NCBI GenBank assembly: GCA_025062325.1 | Contig: JANXAL010000132.1 | Coordinates: forward strand, 1 to 43,346 | Length of the DNA stretch: 43,346 nucleotides | Direction: 5' to 3' | Source of the DNA: Roseiflexus sp. | GTDB taxonomy: Bacteria; Chloroflexota; Chloroflexia; Chloroflexales; Roseiflexaceae | In this document: positions 24,965 through 32,749 of the stretch, piece by piece | Layout of the letters: every line of letters begins with the position of its first letter | Numbering within the stretch: position 1 is the stretch's first letter | Translations under genes and position numbers: made by a program | Notes under the pieces: generated by a model | The model's input: the letters and a program-made list of their open reading frames with translations, nothing else | Databases searched by the model: none | Told to the model about the DNA's origin: nothing

Positions 24965-25429
24965 CTACGACTGTTTCTCAAGATGAATGACCATTCGCAC
25001 CTGATTGCCGCCGGTTGGTGCTGTAGTGAACTCTACCTCGTCCATCAACTCGCGTATCAGCCAGATGCCCCATCCGCCTTTATCGGCGCGAGAAAACGAA
25101 TCCTCAATAGTGGGCATTGAAGTGATCTGCGCTTTGTCAATCGGCTTGAAACCCTGGTCGGCGACGCTGATGACGAGTTCCGAGGGTCGCACAGTCAGGA
25201 TCACCAAGACGCGGGTATCTGCGTTGTGGGCATTCCCATGCTCAATAGCATTCGTCACCGCCTCAGCCAGCGCAGTGCGCAGCGCATCGACCCGATCTGC
25301 ACTGAACCCCATGCGCCGCGCAACTGATGCAGCAGCATCCATGGCGACTTTTTCGTAGCCAAGCTGACTTGGCAAATGCAACTCAACGATGCGTTCCTCC
25401 GAGTCTGCCTCGTGACCCACATTCGCCAT
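24965..25429 (-). CDS. RsbW-like serine kinase / anti-sigma regulator (first)
   Basis: A 154-residue GHKL-fold kinase: N box AEAVTNAIEHGNAH, VADQGFKPID, and GGWGIWLIRELMD. I start at ATG 25427-25429 (MANVGHEADSEER) because the upstream residues look non-coding and a GGGTAGAG site precedes it. It is the first gene of the kinase-kinase-STAS-membrane protein module on the minus strand. The two tandem kinases may have different antagonists or form a heterodimer (inference). Confidence 0.85.
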   Translation of the reverse strand: MANVGHEADSEERIVELHLPSQLGYEKVAMDAAASVARRMGFSADRVDALRTALAEAVTNAIEHGNAHNADTRVLVILTVRPSELVISVADQGFKPIDKAQITSMPTIEDSFSRADKGGWGIWLIRELMDEVEFTTAPTGGNQVRMVIHLEKQS

Positions 25430-26253
25430 GGTCTCTACCCATCTGTGGTGTGCGCTGGTCACCATCCGCGGCACAGTGTCTCAGTCACGCCTCTCATCTT
25501 AGCACGACTCCGTAACCGGAAGCAATAGGGAATCTGGCGGACTCACAAGGGTAGATTTTTCCGTCACGCTTTCATGGTAAGTCGTCCATTTGAGGCATCG
25601 GAATGCCTGGATATTCTCCTTTCTCCTAGAGAGGGCGGCTCTCAAGTGTAGGCTTTTTGACGTGCGAAGCAAATTTGCCGCGTCCTGACGCCCCTTTCCC
25701 CCTCATCCCCCCGACCCCCTTCTCCCACCAGGGGAGAAAGGGGAGTTTGTCCATCCCAACGCCCAAAACGGGCGATACAATGGAAGGGCTTGCCGGAAAA
25801 AGAACTACCCATGTGAGGAAGGGGGCAGGGGGATGAGGGCAAAAGGGCGTCGGGATGCGGAAAACATCCGTCTCACCTCAGAAACTCCACACTTGCGAGG
25901 CAGGGGAATGAGGGCAAAGAAGGCGTCTGGATGAGGCAAACACCCCTCGCTCCTGAAACACTCTACACCTAAGAAAATCTGTAGAGGGCACAGTATCGCT
26001 GCAAGCTCAAGCCACCGCTGAGCACGTGCAAGCTTCTAGAGGGGCTCGTCTGCGCGTCCGGCGCTAGCGCGCCGCACAATCACGACGACGCATGGTTTTC
26101 GGACGGGCTCTAACAACCTAACCATAGTGGTTGCGAGGCTTTATGCTGCTTCGCATCAACCTTCTTTTCGAGACTGAAAGCCCCCTTCTCTCTTATGAGA
26201 ATAAGGGGGCAAGGAAGAGAGTGCATCTGACCAGGAAAACGGAGAGCTAGCCT
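25430..26253. repeat. Repeat-rich gap between the RsbW module and pccB
   Basis: About 820 bases without a gene. At 25640-25690 a segment CTCAAGTGTAGGCTTTTTG is shared, with few changes, with 29552-29575. A hairpin core (CCCCCTTCTCCC/GGGGAGAAAGGGG) lies at about 25714-25744. A GGGCGATACAA segment followed by TGCCGGAAAAA at 25770-25800 matches text at 21410-21425 and 29830-29850. GCGTCCGGCGCTAGCG at about 26070-26088 is the exact reverse complement of bases at about 21602-21617. Confidence 0.7.
26181..26209 (-). terminator. Hairpin after pccB
   Basis: Arms CCCCCTT (26181-26187) and AAGGGGG (26203-26209), with CTC/GAG extending the stem, about 45 bases past the pccB stop. A weak CTTTC follows on the minus strand. 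Confidence 0.45.
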
Positions 26254-27804
26254 CTACAAGGGAATATTCCCATGCTTGCGCGGCGGCAGGGTCTGCCGCT
26301 TGCCGCGCGCCATGCGCAGCGCGCGGATGAGCGTCGGTCGCGTTTCGCGCGGCTCGATCACATCATCGAGATACCCGCGCTCTGCTGCGATGTAGGGGTT
26401 AGCGAAGCGGTTCTGATAATCCTCAACCAGCTCCGCCAGACGCGCCACCGGATCGGCAGCCTGCGCCAACTCGCGGCGAAAGATGATCTTCACCGCAGCA
26501 TCTGCACCCATCACTGCAATCTCAGCAGTGGGCCAGGCAAAGTTGAAATCGGCGCGGATATGCTTGCTTGCCATCACATCATAGGCGCCACCGTAGGCTT
26601 TGCGCGTGATAACCGTCAACTTCGGCACCGTCGCCTCACAATAGGCGTACAGCAGCTTGGCGCCGTGCCGGATGATGCCGCCATATTCCTGCTGCGTTCC
26701 TGGAAGAAAGCCGGGCACATCAACGAACGTGATCAACGGGATATTGAAGGCGTCGCAGAACCGCACAAACCGCGCCGCCTTGACTGATGAGTCGATATCG
26801 AGCGTACCAGCCAAGTGCGCAGGCTGGTTGGCGACGACCCCTACCGCATGCCCGTCGAGACGCGCAAAGCCGATGATGATATTGCGCGCCCAGAATGGCT
26901 GCACTTCGAGAAAACTGCCTTCGTCAACCACCGCTTCGATCACCTGCAGCATATCGTATGGCTTGCGCGGATTGTCGGGAATGATCGTTTGCAGATTCTC
27001 GTCCATGCGGTCAGGATCATCATCGGTCGGGACGTATGGCGGGTCTTCCAGATTGTTCGACGGGATGTACGACAGCAGCGCTCGCAACTGATCGAAAGCT
27101 TCCTCTTCACTGTCGGCGGCAAAGTGTGCCACGCCGCTGCGCGAGTTGTGCGTCATCGCCCCGCCCAACTCCTCGAAGCCGACATCCTCGCCGGTCACGG
27201 TTTTGATCACATCAGGACCGGTAACGAACATTTGCGAACTGCCCTTGACCATGAGGATGAAGTCCGTCAAGGCAGGCGAATAGACCGCACCGCCAGCGCA
27301 TGGTCCGGCAATAATCGACAACTGCGGCACCACACCGGAAGCCATCACATTGCGGTAGAAGATCTCGGCATAGCCGCCAAGACTGACGACCCCTTCCTGG
27401 ATGCGCGCGCCGCCGGAGTCGTTCAACCCGATACAAGGCACCCCCATCCGCAACGACAGGTCCATGACTTTGCAGATCTTCTCGGCGAAGACTTCGCCGA
27501 GCGACCCGCCGAAAACCGTGAAATCCTGAGAAAAGAGGCAGACATGGCGGCCATTGATCGTCCCATAGCCGGTGATCACACCGTCGCCAAGCGGCTTGTG
27601 CCGATCCATGCCGAAGGCTGTAGTACGGTGAACAGCAAAGGCATCGAGTTCGACGAATGAACCCGGATCGAGCAATTTGTCGATACGCTCACGGGCGGTC
27701 ATCTTGCCGCGCGCGTGCTGCTTCTCTGCAGCCTGCGGATCGGTCGTGCGTGCACGCTCACGCAGCCGACGCAGGTCTTCAATGCGCTCACGTGTCGTCT
27801 TCAT
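26254..27804 (-). CDS. pccB: Acyl-CoA carboxylase, carboxyltransferase (beta) subunit
   Basis: A 516-residue crotonase-fold carboxyltransferase that moves CO2 from biotin to propionyl-CoA (or acetyl-CoA). Landmarks are [46 protein letters not shown], the oxyanion-forming [16 protein letters not shown] and a second [10 protein letters not shown]. The C-terminal KHGNIPL is typical of propionyl-CoA carboxylase beta chains. In Roseiflexus-type phototrophs this enzyme serves the 3-hydroxypropionate bi-cycle and propionate assimilation; the role here is by family. The ATG has AGGAATGCC upstream. The biotin-carrying alpha subunit is not in the window. Confidence 0.92.
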   Translation of the reverse strand: MKTTRERIEDLRRLRERARTTDPQAAEKQHARGKMTARERIDKLLDPGSFVELDAFAVHRTTAFGMDRHKPLGDGVITGYGTINGRHVCLFSQDFTVFGGSLGEVFAEKICKVMDLSLRMGVPCIGLNDSGGARIQEGVVSLGGYAEIFYRNVMASGVVPQLSIIAGPCAGGAVYSPALTDFILMVKGSSQMFVTGPDVIKTVTGEDVGFEELGGAMTHNSRSGVAHFAADSEEEAFDQLRALLSYIPSNNLEDPPYVPTDDDPDRMDENLQTIIPDNPRKPYDMLQVIEAVVDEGSFLEVQPFWARNIIIGFARLDGHAVGVVANQPAHLAGTLDIDSSVKAARFVRFCDAFNIPLITFVDVPGFLPGTQQEYGGIIRHGAKLLYAYCEATVPKLTVITRKAYGGAYDVMASKHIRADFNFAWPTAEIAVMGADAAVKIIFRRELAQAADPVARLAELVEDYQNRFANPYIAAERGYLDDVIEPRETRPTLIRALRMARGKRQTLPPRKHGNIPL

Positions 27805-27839
27805 GGCATTCCTGTCCTCGTAGACGTTGGATTGGTACG

Positions 27840-27845
27840 ATTATA
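27840..27845 (-). promoter_or_regulatory. -10 element for pccB
   Basis: TATAAT on the minus strand, 36 bases upstream of the pccB start. No good -35 is visible. The rest of the gap to 28096 contains only GGTTATG-type low-complexity units (27866-27895). Confidence 0.4.
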
Positions 27846-28096
27846 CTGGAGGGAGATACATACTAGGGGTTATGTTTAGAGGTTATGGGTCGGGGATGAG
27901 TCGCTCGCCTGGTCTACAAACCGGTGTTATGTCGCCCCGACTATCGATGCAGAGCAGAGATGTGAATAGATCGCTGGTGAGCCGTACCTGGCAGCTAGCG
28001 CCCGTGAGCGCTGGCTAATGCGCCGCTTTCGATGCGTTGTCGCGCTTATCCCGACAACCGGTGCGATCAGGCTGGTCATTTCACACCGCTCTCGTC

Positions 28097-28609
28097 TCAC
28101 AGCAACCGATAGTAGATAACCGCTGTATGAAGCGAACCGTCGGCGCTGCGGGCATATTTCGGGATGCGCCCGACATAGGTATAGCCGCACGCCTGATAGA
28201 GCAATTCCACAGGATCGCCCTCGCGCGCGTCGAGGACCAGCAACGAACGCCCCTCGCGGCGCGCTTCCTCTTCAACTGCCGCAAGCAGCGCCCGACCAAC
28301 GCCCCGCCGCCGGGCTGAACGCAGCACCATGAGTTTCTTCATTTGCGCACGATGCTGCTCACCCGGTTTTTGCGCTAGTTCGAGCTGAACGGCGCCGATA
28401 ATCGTGTCGCCTTCACGCGCCACCAGCAACACTCGCAAGTGCTCAGTGACATCGTCACAGATCGCATCCCAGTAGCGCTGCGCTGTCACCTTATCAAGCG
28501 GCGGCAAAAAACCAAGCGAGGCGCCGCTGTTGACGGCGTCCTGCAACAGCGCCACCAAGCCGGGGCGCGCGGCATGAAATGTGGCTGCGTTAATGCGTTC
28601 AATAACCAT
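28097..28609 (-). CDS. GNAT family N-acetyltransferase
   Basis: A 170-residue acetyl-CoA-dependent transferase. The acetyl-CoA loop is visible as VLRSARRRGVGRALLAAVEEEA (R-R-x-G-x-G/A core), followed by a LVLDAREGDPVELLYQACGYTYVG segment that is standard for the fold. The substrate cannot be predicted. The ATG at 28607-28609 follows a perfect AGGAGG, so the long upstream extension of the frame is not coding. It is divergent from trxA, and their promoter regions overlap. Confidence 0.88.
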   Translation of the reverse strand: MVIERINAATFHAARPGLVALLQDAVNSGASLGFLPPLDKVTAQRYWDAICDDVTEHLRVLLVAREGDTIIGAVQLELAQKPGEQHRAQMKKLMVLRSARRRGVGRALLAAVEEEARREGRSLLVLDAREGDPVELLYQACGYTYVGRIPKYARSADGSLHTAVIYYRLL

Positions 28610-28619
28610 CCCGACCTCC

Positions 28620-28648
28620 TTGACTTCATGATACAGGCAGATTATACT
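28620..28648 (+). promoter_or_regulatory. trxA promoter, overlapping the GNAT leader
   Basis: TTGACT (28620-28625), 17 bases, TATACT (28643-28648). On the opposite strand the same bases give TATAAT (28646-28641), a possible -10 for the acetyltransferase, so the two promoters would compete. Confidence 0.65.
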
Positions 28649-28712
28649 GTACAGGCATACCCCTGGGAGGTATGTGCGTACCAACACGTTGCAAAGGGAG
28701 TGCAAAACTATT

Positions 28713-29042
28713 ATGGCAAAACCTGTTACTGTGACGGATGACGATTTCGAGCAGCAGGTGCTGAAATCCGATATTCCGGTCGTTGTTGACTTCTGGGCGC
28801 CGTGGTGCGGTCCTTGCCGAGTCGTTGCGCCGATCCTCGAAGAACTGGCGAACGAATACGACGGCAAGATCAAAGTCGCCAAAGTCAACACCGACGATCA
28901 TCAGCGCTGGATGAGCAAATTCGGCATCATGGCCATCCCGACGATTATTTTCTTCAAGAACGGCAAGGAGATCAACCGAATCGTCGGCGCCGGTCCCAAA
29001 CGTATGTTCAAGGAGGCATTCGACGCGGCAATCGCTGCATAA
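28713..29042 (+). CDS. trxA: Thioredoxin
   Basis: A 109-residue thioredoxin with the redox site WCGPC (Cys32, Cys35) preceded by VDFWAP, the cis-proline in MAIPTII, and a GAGPKRMFKEAFDAAI C-terminal helix. It reduces protein disulphides in the cytoplasm. I start at MAKPVTVTDD (ATG 28713); the frame opens upstream with GTG, which would add a non-thioredoxin tail. It is followed after 18 bases by a CsoR-family repressor gene that is probably cotranscribed. Confidence 0.95.
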   Translation: MAKPVTVTDDDFEQQVLKSDIPVVVDFWAPWCGPCRVVAPILEELANEYDGKIKVAKVNTDDHQRWMSKFGIMAIPTIIFFKNGKEINRIVGAGPKRMFKEAFDAAIAA

Positions 29043-29060
29043 TCGCATATGGAGGGGGCG

Positions 29061-29345
29061 ATGTCCGCACTGCGGCCTTCACGCCCGATCAGCGATGAAT
29101 TGCGCCACGATGTGCTCGTGCGGCTGCGACGAATCGAAGGTCAGGTGCGCGGCATTCAACGTATGATTGAGGAGTGCCGTGACTGCCAGGAAATCGTTAC
29201 GCAACTTGCCGCTGTCAAGGCGGCAATTGGGAGTCTGAGCACGCTCCTGGCAGAAACCTACGCGCGGGATTGCCTCTGCTGCGGCGAAGCCGTCAACGCG
29301 GAGGAGGTCGCGCGCCTGCTCGATGTCCTCAAATCAGCGCGATGA
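29061..29345 (+). CDS. CsoR/FrmR-family repressor with CYC sensor triad
   Basis: A 94-residue helical repressor of the DUF156 family (copper, nickel, formaldehyde or persulfide sensors). Family residues RLRRIEGQVRGIQRMIE and QLAAVKAAI are present. At the sensor positions it has Cys42, Tyr67 and Cys71, where copper sensors have Cys-His-Cys. Absence of the His recalls CstR-type persulfide sensors. Extra cysteines (39, 73, 74) add redox potential. ATG 29061 has GGAGGGGGCG in front, so the ATG 12 bases earlier is not used. Its position after trxA fits a thiol or sulfur role (inference). Confidence 0.85.
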   Translation: MSALRPSRPISDELRHDVLVRLRRIEGQVRGIQRMIEECRDCQEIVTQLAAVKAAIGSLSTLLAETYARDCLCCGEAVNAEEVARLLDVLKSAR

Positions 29346-29347
29346 TC

Positions 29348-29440
29348 CTACGGCGTCACCACGACGTTCGCACCAAACTCAAATGTGTAGGCGCCGGTTG
29401 CCGCTCCGTTCACAGCGTCACCGGCGCTTACTCCGCTGAC
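29348..29440 (-). pseudogene. C-terminal remnant of a beta-rich secreted protein
   Basis: Read on the minus strand, the bases give a clean protein-like end: VSGVSAGDAVNGAATGAY, then TFEFGANVVVTP and a TAG at 29348-29350. The glycine/threonine/valine pattern resembles the last strands of a secreted Ig-like or repeat protein. Upstream of about 29440 the reading becomes unlike protein and no start is found, so only a fragment survives, tail to tail with the csoR-like gene. Confidence 0.45.
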
Positions 29441-29524
29441 TGAAGAGCATCTTGCCTGCTCTCATCGCCCACGCCGTCCCCTCTAGGAAATCTCAACACG
29501 CGCGGTGTTTTCCGCGTTCTGACG

Positions 29525-29850
29525 TCCTTTTCCCCCTTATCCCCCCTCCTCTCAAGTGGAGGCTTTTTGGCGTGCGCAGCGGTTTGCCGCGTCCCGACGC
29601 TCTTTTCCCCTCATCCCCCCGACCCCCTTCTCCTGCCAGGGGAGAAGGGGGCGGGTGCGCATCCCACTGCCCCTTTCCCCTCATCCCCCAACTCCCCCTT
29701 CTCCCACCAGGGGAGAAGGGGGAGTTGGGGCATCCCGACGACCTTGGTCCCCTCATCCCCCCGACCCACTTCTCCTGCCAGGGGAGAAGAGGAAGTTAGG
29801 GCATCCCAATGCCAATACGAGTGATGTAAGACGTGGGCTTGTCAGAAAAA
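29525..29850. repeat. Second tandem hairpin-repeat array
   Basis: Three hairpin cores (at about 29623-29650, 29694-29722 and 29766-29792) of the form CCCCCTTCTCC(C/T), loop, GGGGAGAAGGGGG, with linkers TCATCCCCC and GGCATCCCGACG. It begins with the CTCAAGTGGAGGCTTTTTGG segment also seen at 25640. Same family as 21110-21478. Confidence 0.8.
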
Positions 29851-29980
29851 CCCGCACTTGTTGGGAGAACGGGCATCCCATAACTGAAACGGACAATCAA
29901 CACGCGAACCTGCCCGACAAATTTCCGCATATGTCCAGAAACAGCGCAAATGATACTCCAGTACGCAGGGTACGCTGATC

Positions 29981-30250
29981 CTACGGCTTCTGGTATAATG
30001 GCGCATACAACAGGGCATACTGCTGTGATTCGGCGCAATGCCGCGTGCAACTGATGCAGACGGCGTGGTCGCGCGGGTGGCGCCAGAGGGTGAACAGGCG
30101 AAGATGTTCATCAATGCAGCCGGTGCGAGATGTCGCGTTTTGCAAGGTTGCGCGATGGGGCGCGGCGCGTAAAATGGTTCCTGTACGAAGCCCGGCAGGC
30201 AGTGGCACGACACCGCTCGATACGGCTGGTGCATCGTTGCGCCGATGCAT
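29981..30250 (-). CDS. Doubtful small Cys/His ORF
   Basis: An 89-residue frame whose 3' half reads plausibly (HLRLFTLWRHPRDHAVC, then ISCTRHC) with C-x2-C-x3-C and nearby histidines. Codon use in that half is GC-rich at third positions. The N-terminal half is unconvincing and no ribosome site is present, so it may be a remnant. A TATAAT on the opposite strand (29993-29998) lies near its 3' end. The remainder of the gap 29850-30395 shows no other gene. Confidence 0.25.
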   Translation of the reverse strand: MHRRNDAPAVSSGVVPLPAGLRTGTILRAAPHRATLQNATSRTGCIDEHLRLFTLWRHPRDHAVCISCTRHCAESQQYALLYAPLYQKP

Positions 30251-30395
30251 CTGGACGATGAGCTGCTTTGGCTACAAGATGCTCCAGTACGCGCGCCTGC
30301 CCTGCGCTGAGGCATTATGAAGCAAACGCGCCGATACCATCAACCGGTCACTTTGATGCCCAATATGAGGAGATGCTTGTCTGGAGGCTTCCCGG

Positions 30396-31061
30396 ATGCA
30401 GATCACCGTCGACCATGTCATCCGCTTTCTTGAGCGCGCTGCTGCGCTTATCCGCGAACACGCGGCTGAACTGACGGAACTCGATACCGTGATTGGCGAT
30501 GCGGACCACGGCACTAATCTAAACCGCGGTTTTTCCGCCGTCGTCGTTAAGCTCGATACGCTGCAGGACGGCGACATTGGCACGATCCTGGACGTGACCG
30601 GTAAAACGCTTCTGGCAACGGTCGGCGGTGCAGCCGGTCCACTCTATGGGACGGCATTTCGGCGCGCAGGCGCATTGCTGGCAGGGCGTCATACTATCGA
30701 CGGGCCGGATATCGCCGCTGCGCTGGAAGTGGCGCTTGAGGGGATCATTGAGCGCGGGCGTGTGCAGCGCGGTGAAAAAACGATGCTCGACGCCATCGCG
30801 CCAGGTGTTGAGACGTTTCGCAACGCCATTGCACAGGGCAAATCCCTTGAAGAAGCAGCGCGCTGCGCACTCGCCGCTGTTGAAGCAGGAATGCGCGCCA
30901 CGATCCCAATGCAGGCGACAAAGGGACGCGCCGCAATTCTTGGACCGCGTAGCATCGGTCATCAAGACCCCGGTGCAACGTCGGCGTACTATATTGCCTG
31001 TGCCATGGTCGGTCTCGACGCTGACTCGACATCTGAACAGAATGCGGCATCGCAGCCGTGA
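30396..31061 (+). CDS. dhaL: Dihydroxyacetone kinase ADP-binding subunit DhaL
   Basis: A 221-residue helical-barrel protein that carries the ADP coenzyme of PTS-dependent dihydroxyacetone kinase; phospho-DhaM rephosphorylates the ADP and DhaL passes phosphate to the sugar bound on DhaK. The magnesium-binding aspartates are all present at Asp30, Asp35 and Asp37 (LDTVIGDADHGTN), with GGAAGPLYGTAF, GEKTMLDAI and GRSIGHQDPGATS-like loops. The ATG has GGAGG 7 bases upstream. It is the first gene of a long operon with glpABC and a split dhaM/PTS set. DhaK, the substrate-binding partner, is absent from the window. Confidence 0.93.
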   Translation: MQITVDHVIRFLERAAALIREHAAELTELDTVIGDADHGTNLNRGFSAVVVKLDTLQDGDIGTILDVTGKTLLATVGGAAGPLYGTAFRRAGALLAGRHTIDGPDIAAALEVALEGIIERGRVQRGEKTMLDAIAPGVETFRNAIAQGKSLEEAARCALAAVEAGMRATIPMQATKGRAAILGPRSIGHQDPGATSAYYIACAMVGLDADSTSEQNAASQP

Positions 31062-31078
31062 CCCTGGAAAGGACCAGT

Positions 31079-32749
31079 ATGCGTACCCTTACGACCGATG
31101 TTCTGGTGATTGGCGGCGGCGCCACCGGCGCTGGCGTACTGCGCGATCTTGCACTGCGCGGCATTCGATGCGCGCTGGTCGAAAAGGGCGATCTGACACA
31201 CGGCACGACGGGTCGCTACCACGGATTGTTGCACTCCGGCGCTCGGTATGTGGTGAAAGATCCGCAGTCGGCAGAGGAATGCGCACGCGAAAACGAAATC
31301 CTGCGGAAGATCATACCCCACTGCATTGAGGAAACCGGCGGATTATTCGTAGTGACTCCGGCAGACGACGAGTCTTATGCTGACCGGTTTGTGGCGGCAT
31401 GCCGCCGTACTGGCGTATGGGTCGAGGAAATCCCGGTACGTGAGGCGCTACGCCGCGAACCATTGCTCAACCCGCGCATCAGGCGCGCATTCGCCGTGCG
31501 CGATGGCGCAGCAGACTCATTTCTCGCCACACACGCCAATGCCGATGACGCGCAGCGCCACGGCGCGCAGGTGTTGACCTACCATCGCGTGGTCGGGCTA
31601 GAACGCGTTGGCGACCGGATCATTGGCGCTGTGTGTGAGGATCTGCGGAGCGGCGAAACTGTGCGGATCCACGCCAGTTTCATCATCAACGCCACTGGCG
31701 CCTGGGCGGGGAAGATCGCCGCGATGGCAGGACTGCACATCAATGTCGTGCCCGGTAAGGGAACGATGATAGCCATGAACCATCGAATCGTCAACACAGT
31801 CATCAACCGCTGCAAAATGCCATCCGACGGCGACATTATCGTGCCGATTCATACCGTTGCGGTGCTCGGCACTACCGACATTGCTGTGCCCGATCCCGAT
31901 GTGTACGACATTACCCCCGAAGAGGTCCGGCTCATCCTCGAAGAGGGCGAATGCCTGGTTCCAGGGGTCAGCCGGATGCGGGCACTACGGGCGTGGGCAG
32001 GCGTGCGACCGCTGTACCGGGACCAGGATGCCGGGAGCAACCGCGACATTTCCCGCACGTACAAACTGCTCGACCATGAAACACGTGATGGCGTCGCTGG
32101 AATGGTCAGCATCGTCGGCGGCAAGTGGACAACCTATCGATTAATGGCGGAGCAAACCGTCAATCTGGTCGCGCAACGGCTTGGAGTGACCACGCCATGC
32201 CGGACGGCGGATCTGACCATCGAACCATCACATACCGGCGCCGCTCCTGCGCCGCATTCACGGGCGCGTTCACAGTTCGCCATTCTGGCATCGCCGTTCT
32301 ACATGCTCGGACATCGCCTAGCGGAGGTCGAGGCCGACGATAGCTCTGGCGATCTGATCTGCGAATGTGAATTGGTCACGCGGACGCATCTGGAAGCGGC
32401 GATTCACAGCGACGGAACGGCCAATCTCGACGATCTGCGCCGCGACACGCGCCTCGGTATGGGTCCGTGCCAGGGGGGGTTCTGCACCTATCGCGCTGCT
32501 GCGATCTGGCACGAACTCCGCAACGGAACGGCGCATCCCGCTGGCGTACCGCCAGCAACGGCGTTGCTCCGGCACTTCCTTCAGGAGCGCTGGAAAGGAG
32601 TCGTGCCGACGTTATGGGGTGATCAACTGCGTCAGGAACGTCTCAACGAACTGAACTATCTCGAAACGCTCGCCGTTGATCGGTTGCCAGAAACAGGGCG
32701 CGATGTGATCGCGCAGGGACGCGATTATGTAGTCGAAGAGGTTGTATGA
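31079..32749 (+). CDS. glpA: Anaerobic glycerol-3-phosphate dehydrogenase subunit A
   Basis: A 556-residue FAD enzyme oxidising glycerol 3-phosphate to dihydroxyacetone phosphate, as the catalytic subunit of GlpABC. The FAD motif IGGGATGAGVLRDLALRG, the HGLLHSGARYVV segment and the C-terminal domain with CECELV and CQGGFC cysteines (BFD-like iron-sulfur site) match GlpA closely. A GTG at 31058 overlaps the dhaL stop, but ATG 31079 has AAGGA at proper distance and starts at the conserved region. Its stop overlaps the glpB start (ATGA). Confidence 0.94.
   Translation: MRTLTTDVLVIGGGATGAGVLRDLALRGIRCALVEKGDLTHGTTGRYHGLLHSGARYVVKDPQSAEECARENEILRKIIPHCIEETGGLFVVTPADDESYADRFVAACRRTGVWVEEIPVREALRREPLLNPRIRRAFAVRDGAADSFLATHANADDAQRHGAQVLTYHRVVGLERVGDRIIGAVCEDLRSGETVRIHASFIINATGAWAGKIAAMAGLHINVVPGKGTMIAMNHRIVNTVINRCKMPSDGDIIVPIHTVAVLGTTDIAVPDPDVYDITPEEVRLILEEGECLVPGVSRMRALRAWAGVRPLYRDQDAGSNRDISRTYKLLDHETRDGVAGMVSIVGGKWTTYRLMAEQTVNLVAQRLGVTTPCRTADLTIEPSHTGAAPAPHSRARSQFAILASPFYMLGHRLAEVEADDSSGDLICECELVTRTHLEAAIHSDGTANLDDLRRDTRLGMGPCQGGFCTYRAAAIWHELRNGTAHPAGVPPATALLRHFLQERWKGVVPTLWGDQLRQERLNELNYLETLAVDRLPETGRDVIAQGRDYVVEEVV

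Noticed and set aside
30396-31061. DhaL as a fused DhaKL or ATP-dependent kinase
   Set aside because: The frame is only 221 residues, matches the DhaL domain end to end, and no DhaK domain precedes it in any frame.
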